DNA from: Rugalucina vietnamica
Taxonomy: Eukaryota > Mollusca > Bivalvia > Lucinida > Lucinidae
Assembly: GCA_964017185.1 (NCBI GenBank)
Contig: OZ024880.1
Span: 43,661,071 to 43,725,070 of the forward strand
DNA length: 64,000 nucleotides
Direction: 5' to 3'
Every line of letters starts with the position of its first letter. Within the stretch, counting starts at the first letter, position 1. This document shows positions 1 through 9,686 of this stretch, piece after piece. The notes under the pieces were generated by a model, which saw nothing but the letters and a program-made list of their open reading frames with translations, ran no database searches and was not told the origin of the DNA. The translations under genes and the position numbers were made by a program.

Positions 1-134
1 AGGCGAATCTAACGTGTGCCGGCAGTCTGTGTTTTGGGCAGAAATGGGAAGAGTATCACAAAAACTCTACTGAAATTTTCTTATTTTTCATCTGTAATAT
101 CCTCTGTTTATTGCATGAACATGTATTCGTAATG
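1..134 (+). mobile_element. Family A MITE, right-half fragment
   Basis: The window opens inside a family A element. It has the right arm of the central palindrome (degenerate GTTCTAACGTGTACCC), an A/T-rich spacer, and the terminal repeat ending in TTCGTAATG. The left half lies outside the window or is lost. Non-coding. Confidence 0.7.
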
Positions 135-507
135 CATAATTGTATACAAAGACTATAGCCTGAGTGAACTGGGCGCCCAGTTTGATTGCAACTTAAACCG
201 ATGGCTGGTAGGCACGGCCTATATCAGGGATACTTGTATGTATGACTGTATAGGCACTGCACCAGTTTTTCCTATGATGTTCACATTCTGGTCGGCCAGT
301 TTGCACTATCAAAACCTCCTAAATTTAGTGTGTAATTTGTTATTGTTTGATGTCCTTTTATTACATGTTTTGTGGATGCGCTAAAATGTATTTGGCAATC
401 TGAATAAAGAATTGAATTATAAAACAGAAGTTCCAAAACAGGTCCATAGTTTAATTGCTATCCCGAGTACCATTTGTTACAATATCAATTATTTATCGGA
501 TATTATT
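135..507. other. Non-coding, nothing recognised
   Basis: AT-rich sequence with no convincing ORF, RNA gene or repeat that I could match elsewhere in the window. Confidence 0.5.
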
Positions 508-729
508 GAGCCGTCTCGTGGGAAAACCAACAATGTGGTTTCCGACCAGGTCAGACACAAACCGAGCTGTACAAGCACAGAAGCAGGCTAGAAGTTTGAA
601 ATTTCGGATTTCAGAGGAAGAGGAATTGTACTATCCGTGTAGCGAAAACAAATACACTGATTACCGCGAAGCTGATCTGCGTCTTTGATTTCGCCTACGC
701 AGATTGTTAGTTTTCCCATGTGGTGACTC
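508..729. mobile_element. Family B MITE
   Basis: Starts GAGCCGTCTCGTGGGAAAAC and ends in the inverted counterpart TTTTCCCATGTGGTGACTC. The inner hairpin (AGCGAAAACAAA...TTTCGCCTACGC) is shortened compared with other copies. The 77-residue open frame across it is a translation of the repeat, not a gene. Confidence 0.8.
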
Positions 730-1017
730 ATATGTTATGATATATTACAAACACGGGAAATTGTAAATTCTGTCAAACGAAGCCTTATGCACATGTTTAT
801 TAATATGTCTAAATAGAATTGTTTGGAAAAGTACATCATTGCTATGGTTTCAACATTCCTAGAAAAAGACCCGGCGCAAATAATTTTCTGATCCCTCTTT
901 GAAATATTATTCAGCATGTGTGAAAATACAGTGAATGCTCAACGCTAGTCTGTGGGCAACGTGAGCGAATTGAACAAGGTCTGAACATCTATTTTTTACA
1001 AACTTGGTTGACATCGA
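730..1017. other. Non-coding, nothing recognised
   Basis: Spacer between a family B element and a two-copy tandem repeat. Short open frames here have no recognisable motif. Confidence 0.5.
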
Positions 1018-1702
1018 CCACTTAAAGACGTATTGAGGGTCATTAAGGGACAGGACACTCGAAAACCTGGTGGCCTGAAATTGACTCTGAATACAGGTAG
1101 AGACCCAAACAGGAAAAATCAATATTGATTGCAGAGGGAGGCAGTTTTGTTGCACAGGTTATCAGGGATCATAAAACCAATAAACTGAGGATCACAGGTA
1201 TTATCCGTTAGGGGCCTCTCTACTGCCCCCATGCAGAGATGAGGTAATCACCACATTATGACAGTCTTTGATCTCTGAGCCATATTGCACCATTAGGGGC
1301 CAGTAACCGAACAAACAGTGGTACCAATTTAGCCCCTTCAGGAGCTAAGCCTTTAAAGACCTATTTCCATGTCTATTGAGGGTCATTAGATAAGGGACAT
1401 GGCATTAGAAAACCTAGTGCCCTGAAAATGACTCAGAATACAGGTAGGGGCCAAAACAGGAAAAATCAATATTGATTGCAGAGGGAGGTAGTTTTATTGC
1501 ACAGGTTATCAGGGACCATAAAATCAATAAACAGTGGAACTACAGGTATTATCTTCTAGGGGCCTCTTTATGACCCCCTGCAGAGATGTGATAATTACCT
1601 CATTATGACAGTCCTTTGATCTAAGGACCATATTGCACCATTAGGGGCCATTAACCGAATAAACAGTCGTACCAATATAGCTCCTTTAGTAAGCCTTTAA
1701 CG
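1018..1702. repeat. Two-copy tandem repeat, unit about 340 bp
   Basis: Copy 1 (about 1018-1353) and copy 2 (about 1354-1702) share, in the same order, TATTGAGGGTCATTA, AATACAGGTAG, AGGAAAAATCAATATTGATT, GTTATCAGGGA, AGGGGCCTCT and CACCATTAGGGGCCA. They differ by many substitutions and a small insertion near 1364, so the duplication is not recent. No coding potential seen. Confidence 0.85.
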
Positions 1703-3063
1703 ACAATGTCAGGTTACAGTGGGAAAACTAGCATGGTGCATGTTTACGGCGCTGTATGGATTTAGCGTTTAGATGATATAGGGTAATGGATTTTTTCAAC
1801 TCTACTGTATTTAGTGAGCGCTGCTAATGTTCGATCCGTTTTTGCAGTTACTCCCCATTATGTTTTCGGGGGCTGCCTATTTTTGTTAAAAGACATACAA
1901 ACAACAACTGAACGAAGGACATTTGCCCATGTACATTAACAAGATTAACCTCAGCATTTTTGTACTTTCAGCACCATATTACAGAGTCTGGATGACATAA
2001 AGTTATCACTGAAATCATGGGCGGCGGCGAACAATCAATATTTGTATGTCTGGCAGATAAGGCGAAACAAGGAAATCGGCTTTGACAATTGACAACTGAC
2101 AAGTGAAATACACAAGGACATACGACCTGCGTTATGCGGAAAACCTGTGTTTCTATATATATTTGAAAAGAAAGACAACGTCCAATAAGTTAATCACTCC
2201 ATACATTTAAGCTCTTATTCATCTTTTCTGTCTATATTGGTCTGAAATTCCGATATTTATCATTGCTTCTCTCACTGGTTCTATCCGAGTACAAGTACAC
2301 GATGACAGATTTTAGCCACGTGATCATCAACCGTGCTCTGTTCAACTCCAGAGGTATATTCAATACCAAAAGAGAAAAGCTTAATGACTAAGTCACATTC
2401 ACATATGTTTATGTCAGAAACTAAATGCTTCAAGGACTAATCTTCCACATATGTACCTAGACTGCCATATAAGGAGTGTCGGGGACACAGCTGTTTTTGT
2501 ATTAGTCTTCTACACATGCAAACTGAGACGTTCTCTTGACTAAGTGCTGTGGCAATGAATAGTATGGACAGAAGCGATTCCAGACGATCTGTCTTTGAAG
2601 TAACAATCAACGAATGACAAATCGTAAAGACATTGAGGGCGTAGTCAAGATCTTGAAAACAAGTTCTATTCCGTGGAATATTTATAAACCATTCCACCTA
2701 GATATAGATAAAATACTTTGACCGTGCCGCTTGATACCACGCTATATACACATTCATGCGAAGACTTCATTATGAGAAATAGGTAATGACAACATTTACA
2801 ATTTTTTTTTAGACTGATGTGCGTGTTCTTTTAAATAATGATAATGGAAAGGCCCACACAAGATATTTGGGTTAATCCCGTTTAGACTTCAGACATGCTC
2901 TTAAACTTGGACTAGATATAGGACAAATAGCTCTTGCCATTAAAGCACCAATGACAGTGAAGTGTTATCTCTGAGCATTATGGAAACATGTCTATGCAAT
3001 ATACAAATTATTCTTAAGTTGTAAAATGTGTAACTTTTCGATTGAAACAAATTTGATATTCAC
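1703..3063. other. Non-coding, nothing recognised
   Basis: AT-rich DNA. The longest open frame is 86 codons (2437-2697, minus) and has no motif, no initiation context I can support and no homologue in the window. Confidence 0.5.
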
Positions 3064-3165
3064 CAAGGCGGTTCTATCGAGTACCCACAATCTATGTTTT
3101 GGGATAAAAAAAATAATAAAATGTACGCCCCAGTATTCCACAGTCTCACTATACGAGGATCGTTC
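3064..3165 (-). mobile_element. Family A MITE fragment
   Basis: Contains the palindrome arm AAGGCGGTTCTATCGAGTACC followed by CACAATCTATGTTTTGGG and a degenerate GTACGCCCCAGTATTCC stretch. This is the right half of an inverted family A element. Both termini are lost. Confidence 0.65.
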
Positions 3166-3786
3166 AAAAAGTTCCTTTATTTCTCAGTATCTGTCATTGC
3201 AAAATATTTTAAGATATCTTTATCTGCAAGCCCATTTCTCTGGGTATTATCTCACTTAAAAATGTTGTGTCGCTCTTGGTAAATGTAATTAAATATGTCA
3301 GTCTAAAAGAGATGACTCTTTGATACTGACATGGTTTAAAGACAACGATGCAAAAAAAGAACAGGAAAATATTTCGAAGAAAACAACAAGTCACCATTGC
3401 TATATATTGTTCGACCATTAGTGAATATATCCTGCAAAAATCAAACTTATTTAACTGAATTTAGTTGCTTTATTGCATAACGAAATGTTGAAATTTGCTT
3501 GTCGTGGCACTCTTTGAAACTGCAGTTTAAATTCAAATAACAAAATTGCCATCTATGTATGAGTTTCTAAGCCTTAAATGCATATATGCATCTCAACATT
3601 TTACTGTATCATCTAAGTGAGCCTTTAAGTAGAATCAAAGTTATGTCGACAAATATAATGATCCAGGGGTTTTGAAAAGTTACAGTGGTATATTTTCCAA
3701 GGATGTCATCTATATCGCTTTATTTTACAGTCTGCAACGCCCTGGCACTATTTATTTCTGTCCATTTGCTTTTCTAAATATAACAG

Positions 3787-3897
3787 ATAAAAATTAAAAC
3801 TAAGATCCTTCAAGAGCAGTGAACACATTAATAAGAAAGGGGATGGGCCATACCGCGGTTTGGACTATCAAAGTCAGGCAAGTGACCATTTAGATTT
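3787..3897 (+). repeat. Copy of the repeat also found at 16.4 and 17.6 kb
   Basis: Shows the ordered blocks AAGATCCTTCAAGAGCAGTG, GATGGGCCATACCGCGGTTT and GTGACCATTTAGATTT, as in the repeats at 16441 and 17636 and, inverted, at about 19240-19365. Sequence between 3166 and 3786 has nothing recognised. Confidence 0.6.
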
Positions 3898-4415
3898 ATC
3901 ACTTAAAAGTTGAAGAAAATGTGACTGGTAACTATTAATATACAACACTTGAAAGGCACCATTAAGAAGATTCACAATTTTGAGAAAACTTGCCAGTGGT
4001 TACACCCCATGTGTCTTTCAATTTGAATTATGCATTTCTTTTGGGCAAGGTCATTATATCATTATAAAGGTGAAATGTTGCCCTTCCAAGCACTGTATAA
4101 TACAAGAGCCTACAGTGTCTATTAATCGACCTATTACACCAATGACAGAACTGTCTAACCCATCCTCGTATCAAAAAATGGGTTTAAGGGGTTATACATT
4201 TCATAGACATGTTATCCTATTTGTAAGTTCGGCTGACGGTGTCATAAAACAACAGGAAGCCTTAAATGTATGGTATGTCTAATGTCTGGCTAATTTCCGA
4301 GCTTTAAATGGTGTATAACGGCTTTAGCCAGTTCCGATGTTTGTTTGATGTCTAGTAGAAAATAAATGAACTATACTCGAGTGGTCTGCTGTGGTCTAGA
4401 CACGTCTTATTTACT
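3898..4415. other. Non-coding, nothing recognised
   Basis: Contains one 100-codon open frame (3980-4282, plus) without recognisable domain or composition bias. I do not call it a gene. Confidence 0.45.
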
Positions 4416-4626
4416 CATTACGAAAACTTCCCATTGCAATATAAAGAGATTTTTCAAGTTATATTTTTTTAAGCTTTGTAGATATTTTTATTTTGCCCAA
4501 AACATTGACCGTGGGTACACGTTAGAACCGCTTCGCCTAAGCGGTTTTAATGAGTACCCTCCATCAATGTTTTGAAGGAAAGATAAGAAAATAGGTATAC
4601 TCCTTTACATCCTAGTATTACTATTT

Positions 4627-4860
4627 GAGCCACCGCATCGAAAAACCAACAATCTGCATAGGCGAAAACAAAGGCGCAGATCAGCTTCGCAGTACATGCG
4701 AAGCTGATCAGCGCCTTTGTTTTCGCTACACGGATAGTACAATTCCTCTTCTTCTTAAATCCGAAATTTCAAGCTTCTAGCCTCCTTCTGTGACTATACA
4801 GGCTGTTTTGTGTCAGACCTGGTCAGAACCCAAATTGTTGGTTTTCTCACGCACAGGCTC
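4627..4860. mobile_element. Family B MITE nested in a family A MITE
   Basis: Bounded by GAGCCACCGCATCG and TCACGCACAGGCTC. The core is a near-perfect palindrome, GCAGATCAGCTTCGCAGTAC against its reverse complement, followed by CCGAAATTTCAAGCTTCTAG and the TGTGTCAGACCTGGTC block shared by all family B copies. Confidence 0.85.
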
Positions 4861-4896
4861 GTATAAAAGTGGGATTTAAGGCGGTGTACGTTTCAT

Positions 4897-4975
4897 ACGT
4901 CCTTGAGGTGGAACCATGGATTAAGTCCGTTTGGCCCAGGATGACGTTAAAAGCCTGCACTTTACTACTACTACT
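4897..4975 (+). mobile_element. Very short retroposon with TAC-repeat tail, copy 1
   Basis: A 79-bp unit starts ACGTCCTTGAGGTGG and ends in TTTACTACTACTACT. It is flanked by perfect 13-bp direct repeats GTGTACGTTTCAT at 4884-4896 and 4976-4988. The same unit, with the same 5' first base, is inverted at 23500-23584 with its own 14-bp duplication. The direct repeats plus microsatellite tail point to target-primed reverse transcription, as for SINEs. No tRNA-like A/B boxes are visible. Family not recognised. Confidence 0.85.
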
Positions 4976-5006
4976 GTGTACGTTTCATGGACATGTTATC
5001 TTGATG

Positions 5007-5362
5007 TAGTTTTTAGAGGCTTTTTGTTTGCATTCATGTCTGAAGAATATAAAAAAGACCAAGATATGGTCTGGCTTAAAGGTCAGGAGATATTTTTTCT
5101 CTATTTGGTTGTCATCAACATATGTATTGTATTTGGTTGCAAAATGACTTCACAGCCTACTGATTGCTAACGTTAAGTTCTCTTTGTATTTGTTTGTCAT
5201 TTAAGTTGTTTTCCACCCTTTTTGTTGGGGGGGGGGGGGGCTTCGGTTCTGATTGCAGCAGTTCCTGGTCATTGCTGTATGTATATTAACTGTTTATACA
5301 GCCCTCGTATAACGCACATTTTTGTAATAAATGCTATATTAAAATACCGCAGATTGTACAAT
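5007..5362. other. Non-coding; poly-G tract
   Basis: Nothing recognised apart from a G homopolymer at about 5226-5240. Confidence 0.5.
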
Positions 5363-5545
5363 AAGCCGCATCAAGAGAAAACCAACAATGTGGTTTCCCA
5401 CTAGGTCTGTACAAGCACATAAGATGGCTAAAGACTGGAAATTTTGGATTTAGAAAGTAAAGACATTGTACTACATCTATCTGTGTGGTGGAAACAAAAA
5501 AGCGCTTATCAGCTTCGCAGTTACCGCAGTTATTTTTCGCATATA
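5363..5545. mobile_element. Family B MITE, degenerate and 3'-truncated
   Basis: Has AAGCCGCATCAAGAGAAAAC, CAACAATGTGGTTTCCC, a TTTTGGATTTAGAAAGTA block and remnants of the hairpin (GCGCTTATCAGCTTCGCAG). The closing terminal repeat is not found. Confidence 0.65.
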
Positions 5546-5826
5546 TACATGACGTTTATTTTCTAATGATGCAGCTCAAATATGACTCCTCGTCTCTAGA
5601 AAGGGTAGGATGTCATAGATTGTCGACCTTTACAAAATGTAAAAGCAAAACTCACAAAAATTACAAAATGGGACATTAAAAAGTCTCTGACAGTATGAAA
5701 CAAATTAGAAATTATAGAACCGAATAGATAGTAAATGAATAGAAGTAGAGAGAAAGAGAAAACATCAAAATGTGATCAAATAAAATGCACATGATCTGTT
5801 TCTATTTTGTACTCAAAGTTCAAAGC

Positions 5827-5828
<2 letters not shown>

Positions 5829-5861
<33 letters not shown>
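5829..5861. repeat. Poly-T homopolymer (33 T)
   Basis: Uninterrupted T run. No adjoining retroposon body could be delimited. The flanks 5546-5828 and 5862-6151 hold nothing recognised. Confidence 0.9.
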
Positions 5862-6151
5862 CTCAAAAATACATATCATCGGCAATGGTATTATACTATA
5901 AAACAGTGATACTATGGATGTAACAGCGGAATTAATGGCATTCAAAAATACCGAAAGTGCACTGTAATAACAATTTATGTATCATCCGTCAAAATGATAG
6001 ATATGATTATAAATAGAACATTTTTATCTTTTCTCTGACTCCAAAGGCAAAACAATTCTTTCAACACTTTAACTGATATACTTCGGTTCTGAAGGACCGG
6101 TATAGCGAAAGTAATTGTTTGCATCTGATGGAATCGAGTACGAAGCAATAT

Positions 6152-6356
6152 GAGCCGCCGCATGGTAAAACCAACAATCTGCATAGGCGAAAACAAAGGC
6201 GCTGATCAGCTTCGCAGTAGCTGCGAAGCTGATCAGCGCCTTTGTTTTCGCTACACGGATAGTACAATCCCACTACTTCATCCATAAGAAATTTCAAGCT
6301 TCTAGCTATCTTCTGTGACTGTACAGGCTGATTTGTGTTGGACCTGGTCGGGAACC

Positions 6357-6396
<40 letters not shown>

Positions 6397-6416
6397 CTTT
6401 TGTCACGCGCAGGCTC
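6152..6416. mobile_element. Family B MITE with 36-bp poly-T expansion
   Basis: Starts GAGCCGCCGCATGGTAAAAC and ends ACGCGCAGGCTC, flanked by ATAT on both sides (6148-6151 and 6417-6420). The hairpin core GCTGATCAGCTTCGCAG and its inverse is intact. At 6361-6396 a 36-T run replaces the usual TTGTTGGTTTTC segment, which makes this copy longer than the norm. Confidence 0.85.
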
Positions 6417-7589
6417 ATATCTAAGTGAACTCGAAGTGTGCAGTTAATAAAGCACTTGACCATATGTCCGTGGCCATTTCTATATCAGTATTTTTTTCTG
6501 TGAAGTAACACCATCGAGCGTGATTTAATTTGTATACTGAACAAAGAAAGAATCTACACATTTTTATTGCAGTCTCCAACAGCTATAACAATTTTCTTTA
6601 CACTGAATTATTCCGCATTCAATTGTTAACCGGTAGGTATTTCAACATAACACAGATGAGAAATAGCGCTTCAAGTGATAGAGGGGCCAAAGACCAAAAT
6701 CTCACGTCACACGTCAATGTAAAACCGTAATGACGCTTCTTATGTCATTGATTGTTACATTAGGGAGCCTGTAAGTCATGGTTGCCACCATTGACAGATG
6801 GCGCAATTGTGTCATATTACGTTATGGGTCACGTCTCGTCACTGGTAACATAGTGTCTCTGACTTGAGTGCATCGACAGTGCATGTACTGTGTATGTACA
6901 GGCTCAAGAGGTTATGGACAGTTATGCATCATGAATCATTCAACTCTATGCCATTTGGCACATGTTTTTCAGCCGTTTCGACGGTCACTATGTCAAATGG
7001 TTTCCGCGCTCATTTTGACGTTAACGTGGTTTTATCACTGTATTATTCAGAAACTCTTTCGATTAGTTTTCGGTGTGCTGACTTAAAGAAATACCGGATA
7101 AGATGTTTAGGATGTTTAGGTATTCATAAAACAGTTCAACGTCTTTTCAGCTACGCGCGTCAGCGTCAGATAAATTAAAATGTTTGCCATATGGTCATCT
7201 TAAAAGATGAATTACCATTATTTATGCATAAATTTTGAAAATTAAAGTGTGATTAGATGTGTAAAGTTTCTTTTTTGTTCAGTATACTTATTATTAAACT
7301 TTGGAATGACCGCTCGTGTAAGATTCTGAAAATCATATAACTTTTATGGACGTTACATGCAGTTAAGAATTCCCTAAACTGTTCTTAAATCAATTTATAA
7401 CATGACGGTATCTGTTTAATATTAACGGCCGCATAAGGATAGTATTAAATTCCAACTAGTTGGAACAATCATTTTCTATACATTCACTGAAGTGCATATG
7501 TGAGCTGTTTCTGATGCGGACACTCAATTCAACATCTATATAGTCATTTGACCACATCTTAATAAATATTAAGCTTACCCAGAGGTACA
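6417..7589. other. Non-coding, probably receptor intron or downstream DNA
   Basis: No repeat family recognised. It lies on the 3' side of the receptor exon donor at 7831, so part may be intron. I searched by eye on the minus strand for the next exon (TM3 with an Asp and a DRY-like motif) and did not find one. Short plus-strand frames at 6864-7178 look random. Confidence 0.45.
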
Positions 7590-7758
7590 TGACGTCATAT
7601 CAACGTCGAAGCAATGGTTGTCTGACGTTGTTATTACGTCATTCGAATAACGTTGTTATTACGACGCCTAAATGACGTAATTATGACGTCATATGGTATT
7701 ATTGGTATGACATTATATGGGCCATACACTGTTGTGACGTCATATACATTTGACGTAT
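7590..7758. promoter_or_regulatory. Cluster of CRE-like TGACGTCA octamers in the receptor intron
   Basis: Perfect TGACGTCA occurs at 7590-7597, 7684-7691 and 7735-7742, with near-sites TGACGTTG (7623), TTACGTCA (7634), TGACGTAA (7673) and TGACGTAT (7751). TGACGTCA is the palindromic CREB/ATF site. The cluster begins about 70 bp inside the intron after the receptor donor. It could be an intronic enhancer, or simply a degenerate repeat built on GACGT; the sequence alone does not decide. Confidence 0.45.
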
Positions 7759-7825
7759 TATGAATCAAACGTAATAATGACGGAAAATGCACAATGGACG
7801 TTATCTATCAGTAGTCAAAATTTTG

Positions 7826-7831
7826 ACTTAC
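7826..7831 (-). promoter_or_regulatory. Splice donor of the receptor exon
   Basis: On the minus strand the coding sequence reads ATGGAG then GTAAGT, a perfect metazoan donor. Reading on instead gives only seven more codons before a stop (ends at 7808). The exon ends in phase 0. Confidence 0.9.
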
Positions 7832-8425
7832 CTCCATGTAAACTGCAGGTGGCATGACAACAACAGCAACCATAATATCCGCTATTGCTAGGGAACAAAT
7901 GAAGTAATTAGTCACGTGACGTAATGTCCGTTCTCTGTAGATACTCAAGACAACCAAAACATTACCGAACACAGTTAGCACTGGGAATATAAGCAGTAAT
8001 AATGACCAGAACGCAGGGACTGGGGAATCGGGTTCATCTGTCATTGAAAAGTTGCTGCTGTTTCCCATTAAACAACTATCGTTGAAAATATCACAGTCGT
8101 AGAATTCACTGTAGTTAAAGTTAGCCTCCGTGGAATCCTGAAGCGTCTCGTTCGTTGTGTTGGTTAGCCATCCTACTAGTATATTAGTCCCTTTCTCGCT
8201 AATATTCCCGACATTGTACCCAGCGTTATCCAGATCCTTAGAATCCATTATGTTCACCTCTGGCTGCTTAACCGTAGCAGTTTCTAATACTTTGAAGAGG
8301 TCCTCGCCTTCCTTAGGTGTTGCGGAAGTAACAATGTCCTCTAATAAAATTCCTTTTCCGCTACTTCGGCTGAATTTGGACCTGGTAGACCGACTCCTCG
8401 CTAAACTACGAATCAACTCAGACAT
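7832..8425 (-). CDS. D2-like dopamine (aminergic) receptor, first coding exon
   Basis: This exon encodes 198 residues: a long extracellular N-terminus, TM1, the first intracellular loop and most of TM2 of a class A biogenic-amine GPCR. Seen: seven N-glycosylation sequons (N74, N89, N92, N104, N115, N122, N125); TM1 about 138-163 with the GN pair at 154-155; a loop TLRHVTNYFICSLAIAD; the TM2 Asp (2.50) at 183; then MPPAVYME before the donor. Aminergic receptors of the D2 group carry the same L-A-x-A-D and MP-x-x-VY-x-E signatures, and vertebrate DRD2 has an intron at about this place (family knowledge). The ATG at 8425 is the first Met after an in-frame TGA upstream. Ligand-binding residues of TM3-TM7 lie in exons not found here, so another amine ligand (octopamine, tyramine or serotonin) is possible. 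D2-like receptors normally couple to Gi and lower cAMP. Confidence 0.85.
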
Positions 8426-9678
8426 GTCTGTGCAATCAGCCCGCAGATTCCTTACTGAAGGATCAAAAAGATATCAAGATACATATATTCCGGAAAAATA
8501 ACAATGTCTTATACTGTTCGTGCCTTCATTTTCACGTAATCCGAAGGAAGAAACTCAATTATTTTCTTGTCTCGAAGATTAGGTAAATTGGAAATATTTA
8601 ATCCTTCTTTTTTGGGTAAGATTATTTTGAGCACTTTTCCTGGAATTTTCCATTATAAAGTTGATCAGAGTATTTATTTCAATATCCTGTATGTGAATGT
8701 CGCGCGTGGAAATCTTATGTAGATTAAAGACATTGTCAAGACGTATATCGATGACACTATCTGAAGCTTAGCAGCGGTCTCACCTGTCTTTAAATTTCTT
8801 GCTGATCGATTCCTAACACAGCTTGGCTTATTATCCAATCTGGAGGCAGCAGCGACTAGTTAATGCATCCCCTGGAAGAAATTTACAAGTAGTTAATTAA
8901 TGCATTATTGGATTCTTGCATAGTTAAAGATACAACTTAGTTAATGCGATAACAATCAGTCGTTTAATATGTCCCTGGAAAGACATTAATTTGTGTGTAG
9001 CTTATTAATATATAATCTGAGATCTAACCTATCTGGTTTATTGCAGGCAGGTTTAAGCACGAAAATACGTTTTATGTTGCAAAGCAGATAGGAAGATACA
9101 CGTTTCAGAAATGGTTTCACAAAACGCTATTGGAAACTTTAATTCTCAAGTTAGCTTTTTTCAATCAGTCTTTTTCGCTTTCGTCACCATCTCGAAAGGT
9201 TTATAGATAAATTTTCACCCAAGATGGTTAACATATCTAGATATAAGAAAACACTGATTGTTCTTTGAATCAGGACCTCCCAAGCATTGAGACAAAGAAT
9301 TCCTGCAAACGCTTTGATAACAGAAAACAACTTTGTTGACAGTAATTGTCAATTTTAGTTTCTACAATACGTGCAGTATTATGAAGGCAACGAACTTTAT
9401 TTTTCTTTGCAATGTTTTGCACTCAGCTGTCAGTAGACAATAGGTACAAATATTTCATAATTAGCAGAATATTATTCTGCTTCAACAAATTACTGTTCCT
9501 TTGTATTTCAAGTCACGGATCGCTGTTGTTCTTTTGATTAAAATGATGGTTGCAAACGTTTTCTGCCCTAGTGTAGACTAGACACTTTCAAATATGGGAC
9601 TAGACAAGTATTAGAAAAAATAAGAATTTTCAAAGCAGCAAGGCACTTTCTGACACTGACAAGAATAGTTAACAATGC
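8426..9678. other. 5' flank of the receptor exon; non-coding
   Basis: AT-rich. The minus strand carries an in-frame TGA about 50 bp upstream of the start codon and no earlier Met. A promoter or 5' UTR exon could be here, but I see no TATA box or initiator I can defend. A small direct repeat around GTTAATGCATC/GTTAATTAATGCATT lies near 8860-8910. Confidence 0.45.
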
Positions 9679-9686
9679 CTTTTATG

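Larger units (their letters stand above)
4416..5006 (-). mobile_element. Family A MITE interrupted by two younger insertions
   Basis: Begins CATTACGAAAACTTCCCATT, has the central palindrome around GTTAGAACCGCTTCGCCTAA, and ends GGACATGTTATCTTGATG at 5006. The element is split first by a family B MITE (4627-4860) and again by a short retroposon (4897-4975) with a perfect 13-bp target duplication. Removing both restores the usual order of family A blocks. Confidence 0.85.

Noticed and set aside
455-688. Open frames with the KPTMWFPTRSDTN / YYPCSENK motif (also at 32716, 34119, 36489, 46105 and others) as a conserved protein family
   Set aside because: They are translations of family B MITEs in various frames and strands, bounded by the TIRs. 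The repetition reflects the transposon, not a protein.
1-7825. Second exon (TM3, DRY motif) of the receptor
   Set aside because: Looked for on the minus strand by eye; no convincing acceptor-exon-donor with the expected motif was found.
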